Shown one piece after another: positions 1 to 8,582 of a stretch of DNA of 64,000 nucleotides. Source of the stretch: JAGVGT01 sp963807225 (lineage in GTDB: Bacteria > Desulfobacterota > Desulfobulbia > Desulfobulbales > JAGXFP01); the NCBI GenBank assembly GCA_963807225.1, contig CAWEAD010000008.1:704396-768395 (forward strand), given 5' to 3'. Numbering within the stretch: position 1 is the first letter of the stretch; every line of letters begins with the position of its first letter. A model generated the notes under the pieces. That model worked only from the letters and a program-made list of their open reading frames with translations, was not told the DNA's origin and ran no database searches. The translations under genes were made by a program, and so were the position numbers.

Positions 1-1
1 G

Positions 2-163
2 CCGGTACTGCTCTGCACCGGATACAGTGCCGGGATGTACGCCGAAAGGGCTCGGGAGATCGGGATCAGCGGACTGTTGCTCAAACCGATGAAAACCGGG
101 GAGCTGGCCTGGGCCGTTCGCCGAGCCCTGGATGGTAAGATCACTGAAAAAGAGCGGCATTAA
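2..163 (+). CDS. C-terminal end of a response-regulator receiver domain (partial)
   Basis: Only the last 53 codons lie in the window; the reading frame enters from the left edge and stops at TAA 161-163. The remaining sequence looks like the end of a CheY-type receiver domain: a beta-4-like strand with TGYS (the conserved Thr/Ser position), then GISGLLLKPM holding the conserved Lys-Pro, and a final helix ending in ALDG. This may be a stand-alone regulator or the terminal receiver of a hybrid kinase; the missing part would decide. The tRNA-Val gene follows 57 nt downstream. Confidence 0.75.
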   Translation, partial: PVLLCTGYSAGMYAERAREIGISGLLLKPMKTGELAWAVRRALDGKITEKERH

Positions 164-220
164 ATCGGTAAAGGATAATTGACGGAGCAGGCCGAATCGA
201 CTATATTCGCTGCTACAAAA

Positions 221-295
221 GGGCGATTAGCTCAGCGGGAGAGCACTGCCTTCACACGGCAGGGGTCACTGGTTCGATCCCAGTATCGCCCACCA
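221..295 (+). tRNA. tRNA-Val (anticodon CAC)
   Basis: A full cloverleaf can be drawn. The acceptor stem GGCGAT-type arm at 221-227 pairs with ATCGCCC at 285-291, followed by discriminator A and an encoded CCA (293-295). The D-arm contains AGCTCAGC-GGGAGAGC. The anticodon stem CTGCC/GGCAG encloses a 7-nt loop with CAC as anticodon, reading the valine codon GUG. The T-loop has GGTTCGATCC. The 3' CCA is encoded. Confidence 0.95.
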
Positions 296-305
296 GAAAC
301 AACCA

Positions 306-332
306 CGGGAGCAAGTTTGCTCCCGTTTTTTG
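306..332 (+). terminator. Rho-independent terminator after tRNA-Val
   Basis: GGGAGCAA and TTGCTCCC form an 8-bp stem with a 2-nt loop, directly followed by a run of T at 326-331. It begins 10 nt after the tRNA CCA end. Confidence 0.85.
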
Positions 333-422
333 TCCGCCGGAAATCGAAGATCGAAGCCTTCGCTGAGATCCGTTTTGCGGTTTCATTGCCCGCCTTGACG
401 ATAATCCGTCCGCTTTCCTGTT

Positions 423-1019
423 TTACTCTCCTCCCGGCTTAATCCCGGGGATCAGCATCGGCACTTCTTTCTGGTAACGCCGGTAGACTTCGCCCAGTTC
501 AGCCACCAGCCTCCGTTCCTCAATCAGGCAGCCGACCACCAGGTAACCGATCAACAGCAGGCGCCAATCCCAACGGTCCAGCGGGGTCTCGCCCAGGGCC
601 ACTACCAGCGCGATGCCGCCGGAATACCAGGGGTGGCGGACCCGGCCCAGGACCCCGTCCCGGCGAAAATTGGTGCTGGTCGACCGTTTCATGCTCAAGG
701 CATCGAGTCCTAAAAACTCGTGGATATCATAGGCCAGGCTGCCGGCCCACAGCATGAATAGCCCATAGACAACCAGAAGCAGACGGGGCAATTGCCAGGC
801 CGGGCCGGCCGGAACGGGTAAGGTGAGAACGGTGAACTGCCAGGCCAGCAGTAGGGCCAAAGAGATAATGCTGAAGATGACATAGCCGAGACGATAATAG
901 CGGTCAGGCAATCCGGCCCGGAAAATTTTCCGTTTGACCCGGCGGCTGGCCAGCAGGCTATGCAACAGGCACCAGAGCGCCCAGGTGAAGAACAGGGAAG
1001 GGGACTGGGAGTAGAGCAT
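423..1019 (-). CDS. Integral membrane isoprenylcysteine-carboxylmethyltransferase-like / NnrU-like protein
   Basis: A 198-residue protein with about five hydrophobic segments. Its C-terminal third carries the ICMT/PEMT-type signature: GRVRHPWYSGG, then a hydrophobic stretch, then EERRLVAELGEVYRRYQ ending near MLIPG. In this family the RHP and EE-R elements line the S-adenosylmethionine site of a membrane methyltransferase. The substrate cannot be told from sequence; bacteria generally lack prenylated cysteine, so lipid or small-molecule methylation is possible. It stands alone, 45 nt downstream of nadC on the same strand, and may be co-transcribed with it. A second, larger relative is at 16885-18084. 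Confidence 0.7.
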   Translation of the reverse strand: MLYSQSPSLFFTWALWCLLHSLLASRRVKRKIFRAGLPDRYYRLGYVIFSIISLALLLAWQFTVLTLPVPAGPAWQLPRLLLVVYGLFMLWAGSLAYDIHEFLGLDALSMKRSTSTNFRRDGVLGRVRHPWYSGGIALVVALGETPLDRWDWRLLLIGYLVVGCLIEERRLVAELGEVYRRYQKEVPMLIPGIKPGGE

Positions 1020-1064
1020 GAAAATTCCTCTTAGCCTGGAGCCTCGAATAACACCGCGGTGAAG

Positions 1065-1913
1065 TTATCCCCCGGTGACCAGTTTCATGCTGATATCGCA
1101 GGCCGGGGCCGAGTGGGTCAGGGCTCCGACCGAGATCAGATCCACTCCGGTTTCGGCAATGGCCCGGATGGTCTCCAATCGCACCCCGCCGGAGGCCTCG
1201 AGCAGGGCCCGGTGGTCCACCAGTTTTACCGCCTGGCGCATCTCGTCGAGTCCCATGTTGTCAAGCATGATGATCTCCACCCGGTTTTCCAGGCATTCCC
1301 GGACCTGATCCAGGTTCTCGGTTTCTACTTCGATCTTCAGGGTGTGCGGCGCTTGATCGCGGACTCTCCGTACCGCTTCGGTGATGGAGCCGCAAGCGGC
1401 GATATGGTTGTCCTTGATCAGGATGCCGTCGGCCAGGCTCATCCGGTGGTTGTGGCCGCCGCCCACCCGGACGGCGAACTTTTCCAAGGCCCGCAAGCCC
1501 GGAGTGGTCTTGCGGGTATCGACCACCTGGACCGCCAGGCCTTGTAATTGATCCCGGTAACGTCTGGTCAAAGTGGCGATACCGCATAGGCGCTGGACCA
1601 GATTGAGCGCCACCCGCTCGGCTTTCAGAAGGTCCAGGACCGGACCGTTGGCGCGGAATACGGTTTCGCCGCGCCGCACCCGGTTGCCGTCAACCTTGCC
1701 GAGGCAGGAGATCGTTTGGTTCTGGCAGCGGAAGACCAGGGGGGCGACGGTCTCCAGTCCGGCGGCGATAAAATCCTCCTTGGCGATGAAGACCGCCTCG
1801 CCGGTTTGATCCGGAGGGAAGATCGGTTCACTGGTGATGTCGCCGGAGCCGATGTCCTCGGCTAGAAATCGTTTGAGGCCTTCCAACAGGTATTGTTCGT
1901 CCATGCGCGCCAA
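1065..1913 (-). CDS. nadC: Nicotinate-nucleotide pyrophosphorylase (carboxylating)
   Basis: Quinolinate phosphoribosyltransferase, which converts quinolinate and PRPP to nicotinate mononucleotide, CO2 and PPi in de novo NAD synthesis. Its 282 residues match the family length. Visible motifs in order: EDIGSGDITSE (19-29), the substrate-binding DTRKTTPG (132-139), GGGHNHR (151-157), ILIKDNH (164-170), KIEVET, EASGGV, and SVGALTHSA near the C-terminus. These cover the Arg/His/Lys residues that bind quinolinate and PRPP. A second in-frame ATG at codon 4 is an alternative start. No other nad gene is adjacent. Confidence 0.95.
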   Translation of the reverse strand: MARMDEQYLLEGLKRFLAEDIGSGDITSEPIFPPDQTGEAVFIAKEDFIAAGLETVAPLVFRCQNQTISCLGKVDGNRVRRGETVFRANGPVLDLLKAERVALNLVQRLCGIATLTRRYRDQLQGLAVQVVDTRKTTPGLRALEKFAVRVGGGHNHRMSLADGILIKDNHIAACGSITEAVRRVRDQAPHTLKIEVETENLDQVRECLENRVEIIMLDNMGLDEMRQAVKLVDHRALLEASGGVRLETIRAIAETGVDLISVGALTHSAPACDISMKLVTGG

Positions 1914-2059
1914 TCGGTGGTATATGTAATCTGGACTACCGGGTTATAGTTACCTGAGAATAACCTCAGGCTGCCGATAGTTAAAGGGATTATATTATTT
2001 CCGCGACGGATTGAAAGGCAGGGAATAGAGGCGAACTCAGCTGAAAAAGGAGGGTTGTT

Positions 2060-2620
2060 ATGGCGGTTAAAGTTTTGATCCCGATTGCCACCGGCGGGGA
2101 GGAATTGGAAGCGGTGACCATGATCAATCTTTTCCGACGGGCCGGTTTCACCGTGGTCAGCGCCGGCTTGGAGGATGAGCGTAAGCCGGTACAGTGCGCC
2201 CGGGGCACCTTTCTGGTTCCTGACGCTATCCTGGACCAGTGCCTGAAAACCGAATATGATCTGGTGGCTTTGCCCGGCGGCCAACCCGGCACCGACAATC
2301 TGCGTCGGGATCCCCGGGTGCTCAAGCTGGTCAAGGATCAGGCCGAAGCCGGGCGCTACGTGGCGGCCATCTGCGCCGCCCCCATGGTGCTGGGAGAAGC
2401 CGGGTTATTGACCGGCAAGGCGGCCGCCAGCTATCCCGGCACCCTGGACAGTCTGGGACTGCCCGGGATCGATTATCGCTCGGAGCCGGTGGTGGTGGAC
2501 GGCAAGGTGGTCACCTCCAAGGGGCCCGGCACCGCCATGGATTTCGCCCTGACCCTGATCGAGTTGCTGGCCGGGGCCGAATGCCGCCGCACGGTGGAAA
2601 GCGGCTTACAGCGGTGCTGA
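2060..2620 (+). CDS. DJ-1/PfpI family protein (YajL/ThiJ type)
   Basis: A 186-residue single-domain member of the DJ-1/PfpI superfamily. The hallmark nucleophilic Cys105 sits in the elbow AAICAAPMVLGEAGLL, and the conserved acidic residue is in GGEELEAVT (Glu14/15). GTAMDFALTLIELL near the end is also typical of YajL/DJ-1. Family members protect against oxidative or carbonyl stress; the exact activity (chaperone, deglycase or glyoxalase) is disputed and cannot be read from sequence. The start has an AAGGAGG Shine-Dalgarno at 2046-2052. It is monocistronic and is followed by repeat fragments and a GTTGGGGT hairpin terminator. Confidence 0.9.
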   Translation: MAVKVLIPIATGGEELEAVTMINLFRRAGFTVVSAGLEDERKPVQCARGTFLVPDAILDQCLKTEYDLVALPGGQPGTDNLRRDPRVLKLVKDQAEAGRYVAAICAAPMVLGEAGLLTGKAAASYPGTLDSLGLPGIDYRSEPVVVDGKVVTSKGPGTAMDFALTLIELLAGAECRRTVESGLQRC

Positions 2621-2621
2621 T

Positions 2622-2655
2622 CAAGGCAGAATTGTGAATGCAGAAACTGCAGAAT
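2622..2655 (+). repeat. Isolated arm of the GCAGAATTAAGAAT repeat family
   Basis: AAGGCAGAATTGTGAATGCAG-like sequence, with two further GCAGAA units, immediately after the DJ-1 gene stop. It is the same unit found many times at 58.8-62.7 kb and once at 51.1 kb. Confidence 0.5.
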
Positions 2656-2731
2656 AAAAACCGGATCGAAGCCCGGAAGCCACAGTGTAGGCTTTCATGC
2701 CCGCCAAATGGATAAGTCTTCGTAGTCTTCG

Positions 2732-2811
2732 TAGGTTGGGGTGACAAAGGAACCCCAACTTTTTTGAGTCGGAAGGATTGTTGGGGTTCGCAAGGCTCAC
2801 CCCAACCTGCA
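2732..2811. repeat. Nested GTTGGGGT palindromes, likely bidirectional terminator
   Basis: Four copies of GTTGGGGT occur in alternating orientation. The outer arms AGGTTGGGGTGA and TCACCCCAACCT form a 12-bp inverted repeat around 55 nt; the left inner pair GTTGGGGT/ACCCCAAC is followed by TTTTTT at 2761-2765. It lies between convergent DJ-1 and phoU, so it can terminate both. The nested symmetry also resembles a small interspersed palindromic element. Confidence 0.65.
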
Positions 2812-2831
2812 TTATTTCGGATTTACTGCCT

Positions 2832-3500
2832 CTAATCCTCGAACACTTCCGGGGTATGTCGGACAATTTCCGCCTCTTCCAGATAAATGACATCCTCGGC
2901 GATATTGGTGGCGTGGTCGGCGATTCTTTCCAGATGACGTCCGGCCGAGATCGTGTGCAGGATGAAGTTGACATGCTCTGGATTCAGGATCATCACTTCC
3001 TTGGCCCGGTCGTACATTTCCCGGTTCAGGGCATCCACCTGGTCATCCTCGGCCCTGATCCGGTGAGCCAGCGGCACGTCGAGCTGGACCAGGCAATCGA
3101 TACTGCTGGTCAGCATGTTTTCGACCTTGATCGCCATCTTCTTGATGTCGAAAAAGATTTCGAACTCTTTGTGGTTGGCCAGGAAAACCCCGCGCTCGGC
3201 GATGTTGACCGCCAGGTCGCCAACCCGCTCCAGGTCGTTATTGATCTTCAGGATGGCGATGATCAGGCGCAGATCCTTGGCCACCGGTTGATAGAGGGCA
3301 AGGATCTTCAGGCAATGCTCCTCGATCTCCACTTCCATCTGGTCTATATCCTTATCTGACTTGATCACGTCGTTGGCCAGCTTGGCGTCGCGGTTGATGA
3401 TCGATAAAGTGGCCTTGTAGACCCGGTCCTCGGTTTCGCCACCCATGGTGATCAGCTTGTTCTTGAGGATTTCCATATCGCGTTGTAGGTGCTTCTGCAT
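2832..3500 (-). CDS. phoU: Phosphate signalling complex protein PhoU
   Basis: A 222-residue all-helical protein made of two PhoU repeats. Signature segments include the metal-binding E/DxxxD pattern in LERVGDLAVNIAE and the equivalent LERIADHATNIAEDV in the second half. PhoU links the Pst transporter to the PhoR kinase and keeps the Pho regulon silent when phosphate is plentiful. It lies 29 nt downstream of phoR (taking PhoR's stop at 3530) on the same strand, so the two are probably one transcript, divergent from the pst genes. The length is normal and no residue is obviously missing. Confidence 0.95.
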   Translation of the reverse strand: MQKHLQRDMEILKNKLITMGGETEDRVYKATLSIINRDAKLANDVIKSDKDIDQMEVEIEEHCLKILALYQPVAKDLRLIIAILKINNDLERVGDLAVNIAERGVFLANHKEFEIFFDIKKMAIKVENMLTSSIDCLVQLDVPLAHRIRAEDDQVDALNREMYDRAKEVMILNPEHVNFILHTISAGRHLERIADHATNIAEDVIYLEEAEIVRHTPEVFED

Positions 3501-3529
3501 ACCGATCTCTCCGGGAATTGGTAATTTAT

Positions 3530-5356
3530 TTAAGTTATATATGGACCGACCAGGCCCCGCAAGGAGTTTTGCGTTGTCAGGGCACCGGGCAGAATGATGG
3601 TGAAGGTGCTGCCCTGGCCGACTTTGCTGGCTACGCTGATCTGGCCCCCGTGGGCCTGGACGATGTGTTTGACGATGGCCAGTCCCAGCCCGGTGCCGCC
3701 CAGCTTACGGCTCCTGGCCTTGTCGATTACGTAAAACCTTTCGAAAAGTCGCGGCAGGTGGGATTCCGGAATACCGGGACCCTGGTCGCTCACCCGGATC
3801 ATAACCGCCTCCGGGCCGGCTTCGGCCTCGAGTCGGACCCGGGATTCCGGCTTGCTGTACTTGATGGCGTTGTCGAGCAGATTGATGACGGCCTGTTCCA
3901 ACAGGGGCGGATTGATCCGGGCCGTCAGTCCCTCTTCGCATTTCAGGCTGATCTCGATCAGCCGGTCGGCGGCCAGTCCGGCGCAGGCCTCGATGGCCTC
4001 GGCCAGGACCGGCTTGACCGCTTCCCGCTGCAGCTGGATTTCGGCCCGACGGCTGTCTTGTTCGATGCGCGACAGGGCCAGGAGGTCGTCAACGATGGCC
4101 TGCAGCCGGTTGGCATGCTTGAGGACGATTTCCAGGAATTCGCGGAAATGGGGTTCAGCCTCTGTTGCTTCCTTAAGCAGGGTCTCGACGTAGCCCTTGA
4201 TCGAGGTGATCGGCGTTTTCAGTTCGTGGGAGACGTTGGCGACGAAATCGCGCCGCAGGTTCTCCAGCCGCAGCAGTCGCGTGACATCGTGGCAGACGAT
4301 CAGGGCGCCGATCCGCTGTTTGGCGCCATCCAGCAACTGGGCTCCATGCAGCTGCAACAAACGTTCGTCTTCGCGACCCCGGTTGATAGCCAGGGTGCCT
4401 TCTGCCGGAGCGTCCCGGCCCAGGGTCTTCTGAATGAAGCGCAGCAACTCGATGTTTCTGACCACTTCCAGGATATTGCTGCCCTGGGCCTTGAAGCGGG
4501 AGACCTCGAATAGCCGAGCCGCCGCTGCGTTAAGGTAAAGAACCCGGGCCTCTCGATCGACGGCGATTACCCCTTCGATCATGTTGGCCAGGACGGTTTC
4601 CAGTTCGTTTCTCTGGCTCACCGCCTTGTGCAGCCGGTCGTTCAGTTCGGCCGCCATCCGGTTCATGGCCTGGGCCAGGCTGATCACCTCTTCGGAGCCG
4701 GCGGCCGTGATTTTGCGGGAAAAATCGCCAGCCGCGTAACGCAGGGCGCCGGCAGTCATTTCCTCCAGCGGTCGACTGACCCGGCGGGTGGCGAGCAGGG
4801 CGACGCCGATGGCCAGAGCCAGCACCATCAACAATCCCAGAGCGATACGCCAGAAGAAGTTGCGCAGGTTGCGATCGACGATAGTTCGGGGGATTGAAGT
4901 CCGCAGCACCCCGGCGATCCGGTTGTCGGAGATGATCGGCACGGCGACGTAGAGCATCAGCTGATTGGTGGTGGCGCTGTAACGCTGGGAGGTGCCGGTT
5001 TCACCGTTAAGGGCGGTTTCGATTTCCGGTCGGTGGCGATGGTTGTCCATACTCTCGGCATCCCGGACCGAATCGCAAACGACTTTGCCGTCCGGGGCGA
5101 TTACCGTGATGCGGGTGGCGGCCGGACGGCCGGCGGCCCGGCAGGCCTCCTCCAGTTTACTGAACCGACCGGCCAGATAAAGATCGGCAACCTGCGGCAG
5201 GAGAAGCCGGGAACGGGCCTCAAGGCCTTCGATCTTCTGGTCGATGTAGAACTGGCGCAGAGCCAGGGAGCCATACCAGGAAACGAGCAGTATGACCCCG
5301 GTGAGAATCAGGATCTGGGCCGGAAATAGTTGCCAGACTAGTTTGTTTTTGCGCAC
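3530..5356 (-). CDS. phoR: Phosphate regulon sensor histidine kinase PhoR
   Basis: Membrane histidine kinase with this order: N-terminal membrane segment, a periplasmic sensor of about 120 residues, second membrane segment, HAMP, PAS, HisKA with H-box FVANVSHELKTP, then HATPase with DQGPGIP and GGTGLGLAIVKHIV. The phospho-accepting His is residue 377 from the start given here. Autophosphorylation and transfer to PhoB is the known role; the divergent pst-phoB genes support it. I chose the GTG at 5356 (RKNKLVWQLF follows) because the longer frame begins with a TTG at 5395 with no ribosome site. The periplasmic domain is larger than in the short enteric PhoR, as is usual in this phylum. Confidence 0.9.
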   Translation of the reverse strand: MRKNKLVWQLFPAQILILTGVILLVSWYGSLALRQFYIDQKIEGLEARSRLLLPQVADLYLAGRFSKLEEACRAAGRPAATRITVIAPDGKVVCDSVRDAESMDNHRHRPEIETALNGETGTSQRYSATTNQLMLYVAVPIISDNRIAGVLRTSIPRTIVDRNLRNFFWRIALGLLMVLALAIGVALLATRRVSRPLEEMTAGALRYAAGDFSRKITAAGSEEVISLAQAMNRMAAELNDRLHKAVSQRNELETVLANMIEGVIAVDREARVLYLNAAAARLFEVSRFKAQGSNILEVVRNIELLRFIQKTLGRDAPAEGTLAINRGREDERLLQLHGAQLLDGAKQRIGALIVCHDVTRLLRLENLRRDFVANVSHELKTPITSIKGYVETLLKEATEAEPHFREFLEIVLKHANRLQAIVDDLLALSRIEQDSRRAEIQLQREAVKPVLAEAIEACAGLAADRLIEISLKCEEGLTARINPPLLEQAVINLLDNAIKYSKPESRVRLEAEAGPEAVMIRVSDQGPGIPESHLPRLFERFYVIDKARSRKLGGTGLGLAIVKHIVQAHGGQISVASKVGQGSTFTIILPGALTTQNSLRGLVGPYIT

Positions 5357-5459
5357 AATGAATCCAGAGGTGGTGAAATAGCTATCGTGGTTCAATTGAC
5401 CGGTAGGTCGTTATTACGAGATTATCAGGAAAAATGCTTTTGTCATCACACCCGGGAAA

Positions 5460-5507
5460 ATTTAACCGTTTCTTAACAATTTCCTAATATATAAGTGTCA
5501 TATAATG
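5460..5507 (+). promoter_or_regulatory. Candidate Pho box and -10 upstream of pstC
   Basis: Three direct half-sites spaced exactly 11 bp: TTAACC (5462), TTAACA (5473) and CTAATA (5484), then TATAAT at 5501-5506. There is no good -35 element, as expected for a PhoB-activated promoter where the box replaces it. CTTAACA plus CCTAATAT also occurs upstream of pstS (8479-8498). The assignment rests on spacing and this recurrence, not on a proven site. Confidence 0.45.
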
Positions 5508-5584
5508 AAATGATGTAATGAAATGCCGGGTCCGTCCCGGTGCCGTTGCTTAGCCTTTCATCGGAGGGCCCTGGCCCGCAAAGC

Positions 5585-6970
5585 ATGTCGCCACTTATCC
5601 TGCTGGTTATAATTCTTACTCTGGCCGGCTTCGCCTATCAGGCGGGCTTGAGCCGTTCCCGGGCCGTGGCCGGCCCGGAGGGTCCCCGATCCCTGCATTC
5701 CCGGCCGGTGCATTACGGGGTGCTGGTCGCGCTCTGGTGCGCCTTGCCGGCGCTGCTGATTTTTCTGCTCTGGCAGGCCTGTGATTCGCTGATCATCACC
5801 CGCCTGGTGGTGGCTGATCTGCCGGCGGCGTTGCGCGACCTGCCGGCCGACCGTCTCAATCTGGTGATCAATGACATTCGCAACCTGGTCGGCGGGCAGA
5901 TCATGGGCGGCGCGATCAAACCGGAGATCCGGGCGGCGGCCGAGCATTACCGCCAGCTGCAGGCCACCGGAAACGGTGCCCTGGCGGTCCTGGCCATTAC
6001 CACCGCCATCGGGGCCGCGCTGCTGGCCCGGCGCTTGATCAGTCCCGCTCTGCGGGCCCGGAACCAGGTGGAATCGATCTTAAAATATTTCCTGATTCTC
6101 TGTTCCTCCTTCGCGATTTTCACTACCATCGGTATTGTTCTTTCGGTCCTTTTCGAGGCCCTGCGGTTCTTCAAGTCGGTGCCGGTGACCGATTTTCTCT
6201 TCGGGCTGGACTGGAGCCCGCAAATGGCGATTCGGGCCGATCAGGTGGGATCTTCCGGCGCCTTCGGGGCGGTTCCGGTATTTGCCGGCACCCTGATGAT
6301 CTCCGGCATCGCCATGCTGGTTTCCGTGCCCCTGGGATTGCTCTCGGCCATCTATCTCTCGGAGTATGCCCATAAGCATGTCCGGACCGTGGTCAAACCG
6401 CTTCTGGAGATCCTGGCCGGTATCCCCACCGTGGTTTACGGTTTTTTCGCCGCCCTGACCGTGGCGCCTTTCATCCGTAAAATCGGCATCCTGGTCGGAC
6501 TGGACGTCTCTTCGGAAAGCGCCCTGGCGGCTGGTCTGGTCATGGGCATCATGATCATACCTTTCGTTTCCTCGCTTTCGGACGACGTCATCAACGCCGT
6601 GCCCCAGTCCATGCGGGACGGCTCCTTGGCCCTGGGCGCCACCAAGAGCGAGACCATCCGTCAGGTCGTGGTGCCGGCGGCCCTGCCCGGTATAGTCGGC
6701 GGCATCATGCTGGCCATCTCCCGGGCCATCGGCGAAACCATGATCGTGGTCATGGCCGCCGGCATGGCCGCCAATCTTACCGCCAATCCCCTGCAGGCGG
6801 TGACCACCGTCACCGTGCAGATTGTCTCCCTGCTGGTCGGCGATCAGGAGTTCGACAGCCCCAAGACCCTGGCCGCCTTCGCCCTGGGTTTGGTCCTCTT
6901 TCTCGTGACCCTGATCCTTAACATCGTCGCCCTTTACGTGGTGCGCAAATACCGGGAACAGTATGAATAA
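5585..6970 (+). CDS. pstC: Phosphate ABC transporter permease PstC
   Basis: Inner-membrane subunit of the high-affinity phosphate importer. The 461 residues exceed the roughly 320 of enteric PstC because of an N-terminal extension with extra membrane segments and a loop of about 90 residues before the canonical permease core. The core has the EAA loop DGSLALGATKSETIRQVVVPAALPG, which docks the ATPase. I use the ATG at 5585, which starts a hydrophobic helix; GGAGGG at 5563-5568 is somewhat far upstream, and a GTG at 5540 is the alternative. It overlaps pstA by 8 nt. Confidence 0.92.
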   Translation: MSPLILLVIILTLAGFAYQAGLSRSRAVAGPEGPRSLHSRPVHYGVLVALWCALPALLIFLLWQACDSLIITRLVVADLPAALRDLPADRLNLVINDIRNLVGGQIMGGAIKPEIRAAAEHYRQLQATGNGALAVLAITTAIGAALLARRLISPALRARNQVESILKYFLILCSSFAIFTTIGIVLSVLFEALRFFKSVPVTDFLFGLDWSPQMAIRADQVGSSGAFGAVPVFAGTLMISGIAMLVSVPLGLLSAIYLSEYAHKHVRTVVKPLLEILAGIPTVVYGFFAALTVAPFIRKIGILVGLDVSSESALAAGLVMGIMIIPFVSSLSDDVINAVPQSMRDGSLALGATKSETIRQVVVPAALPGIVGGIMLAISRAIGETMIVVMAAGMAANLTANPLQAVTTVTVQIVSLLVGDQEFDSPKTLAAFALGLVLFLVTLILNIVALYVVRKYREQYE

Positions 6971-8240
6971 GCTCCGAGAAACCGGCAATTCCCTGGAATT
7001 AGTCCAAAAGGGCTTGACCAAACGCTATCGAGCCGAGCATCGCTTCCGGCTCTACGGCCTTTTTGCCATCGTCATCAGCCTCTGCTTTCTGGTCCTGCTT
7101 TTCGCCAGCATTATCTCGAAGGGCTATTCGGCCTTTCAGCAGACCTATGTGAAACTTGAGGTCAATTTCGACCCCGCCATGATGGATCGGGAAAATCCGG
7201 CCAAGTCGAATTTTACCGCCCTGGTCAAGGATGCCCTGGCCCGTGATTTTCCGGAGGTGAGCGGCCGGCGGGAAAAACGCCAGCTCAACGGTCTGATCAG
7301 CACCGGTGCGATTTATCAACTGCAGGAGATGGTCACCGCCCATCCGGGGCTGATCGGCACGACCAGGCAGGTATGGGTGGAAGCCGACGATGATGTCGAC
7401 ATGTTGATCAAGGGCCATATCCGTCGGGACGGAGCCGAGAGCGACAGGCGTCTCGACGATCGGCAGTTGGCCTGGATCGCTAAATGGGAAAAGGAAGGCA
7501 AGATCAGGAAGCAGTTCAACTGGAACTTCTTCACCTCCGGCGACTCCCGGGAACCTGAACTGGCCGGGATCTGGGGCGCCTTTGTCGGTTCGATGCTGAC
7601 CCTGCTGCTGACCCTGGCCATCTCCTTCCCGGTCGGGGTTTCGGCGGCGGTCTATCTGGAGGAATTCGCGCCCCGCAACCGAATGGTGGACCTGGCCGAA
7701 GTGAACATCAACAACCTGGCCGCCGTACCATCCATCGTTTTCGGTCTGCTGGGGCTGGCGGTCTTCATCAACTTCTTCCACCTGCCGCGGTCCTCCCCAC
7801 TGGTCGGCGGACTGGTTCTGACCCTGATGACCTTGCCGACCATCATCATCGCCAGCCGTGCCTCCCTGCAGTCGGTGCCCCCCTCTATCCGCGAGGCGGC
7901 TCTGGGTATCGGCGCCTCAAAGATGCAGACCGTGCTGCACCATGTGCTGCCCCTGGCCATGCCGGGCATGCTTACCGGCACCATCATCGGAATGGCCCGC
8001 GCTCTGGGAGAGACCGCGCCGCTGCTAATGATCGGTATGGTGGCCTTCATTGTCGACATTCCCACCAGTTTCGTGTCTCCGTCCACGGTGCTGCCGGTGC
8101 AGATTTTTCTCTGGGCCGACAGCCCTGAGAGGGCGTTTGTCGAGCGGACCTCAGCCGCCATCATGGTGCTGCTGGCCTTCCTGGTGGTGATGAATTCCTT
8201 GGCGGTGTTCTTACGTAACCGCTTCGAGCGTCGCTGGTAA
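6963..8240 (+). CDS. pstA: Phosphate ABC transporter permease PstA
   Basis: Second membrane subunit of the Pst importer, 425 residues. After the first membrane helix (about residues 28-50) there is a long extracytoplasmic domain of about 150 residues not present in the enteric protein, then a standard permease core with EAALGIGASKMQTVLHHVLPLAMPG as EAA loop. The start codon lies inside the last codons of pstC, indicating translational coupling. The stop codon lies within the left arm of the 108-bp palindrome at 8237-8344. Confidence 0.93.
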   Translation: MNKLRETGNSLELVQKGLTKRYRAEHRFRLYGLFAIVISLCFLVLLFASIISKGYSAFQQTYVKLEVNFDPAMMDRENPAKSNFTALVKDALARDFPEVSGRREKRQLNGLISTGAIYQLQEMVTAHPGLIGTTRQVWVEADDDVDMLIKGHIRRDGAESDRRLDDRQLAWIAKWEKEGKIRKQFNWNFFTSGDSREPELAGIWGAFVGSMLTLLLTLAISFPVGVSAAVYLEEFAPRNRMVDLAEVNINNLAAVPSIVFGLLGLAVFINFFHLPRSSPLVGGLVLTLMTLPTIIIASRASLQSVPPSIREAALGIGASKMQTVLHHVLPLAMPGMLTGTIIGMARALGETAPLLMIGMVAFIVDIPTSFVSPSTVLPVQIFLWADSPERAFVERTSAAIMVLLAFLVVMNSLAVFLRNRFERRW

Positions 8241-8344
8241 ACAGGCGCTGAGCGGCGCAGCTGCTGCGTTATCGGTCGATTCGCATACTATTGTATAGCG
8301 AATCGACCTCTGCCTTGCATCTGCGCCGCTCAGCGCGTGTTTAC
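8237..8344. repeat. 108-bp palindrome between pstA and pstS
   Basis: The outer arms 8237-8260 and 8321-8344 are 24-nt inverted copies with about one mismatch. Inside them GGTCGATTCGC (8274-8284) pairs with GCGAATCGACC (8298-8308), and ATAC/GTAT closes a 4-nt tip. The whole folds into one long hairpin with an internal bulge. There is no T tract, so it is not a classical terminator. It resembles an interspersed palindromic (REP-like) element and could stabilise or separate the pstCA and pstS messages. Confidence 0.8.
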
Positions 8345-8478
8345 GGTAGGGTTGGCAAGATCAGATATTTAGTATGAGGAGGGAGAGTGGGCAGTTCCCA
8401 CAGTAACTCCCAGATATTTAAGGATCACTACCGGCTATCTTTTCAGGCTTGGATTCATAACTCGATATATAATTTGCT

Positions 8479-8512
8479 CTTAACATGCATCCTAATATTG
8501 GCGGTTTAGATT
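8479..8512 (+). promoter_or_regulatory. Candidate Pho box upstream of pstS
   Basis: CTTAACA (8479-8485) and CCTAATAT (8491-8498) repeat the two words seen upstream of pstC with one extra base between them, followed by a TAGATT-like -10 at 8507. It would give pstS its own phosphate-responsive promoter below the palindrome. Confidence 0.35.
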
Positions 8513-8582
8513 GTTGGCCAGATGTTGCGAGACGAACTTGTTTTTGAAACGGTCTTCAATCAATTTTTCTGGAGGAATCAAA

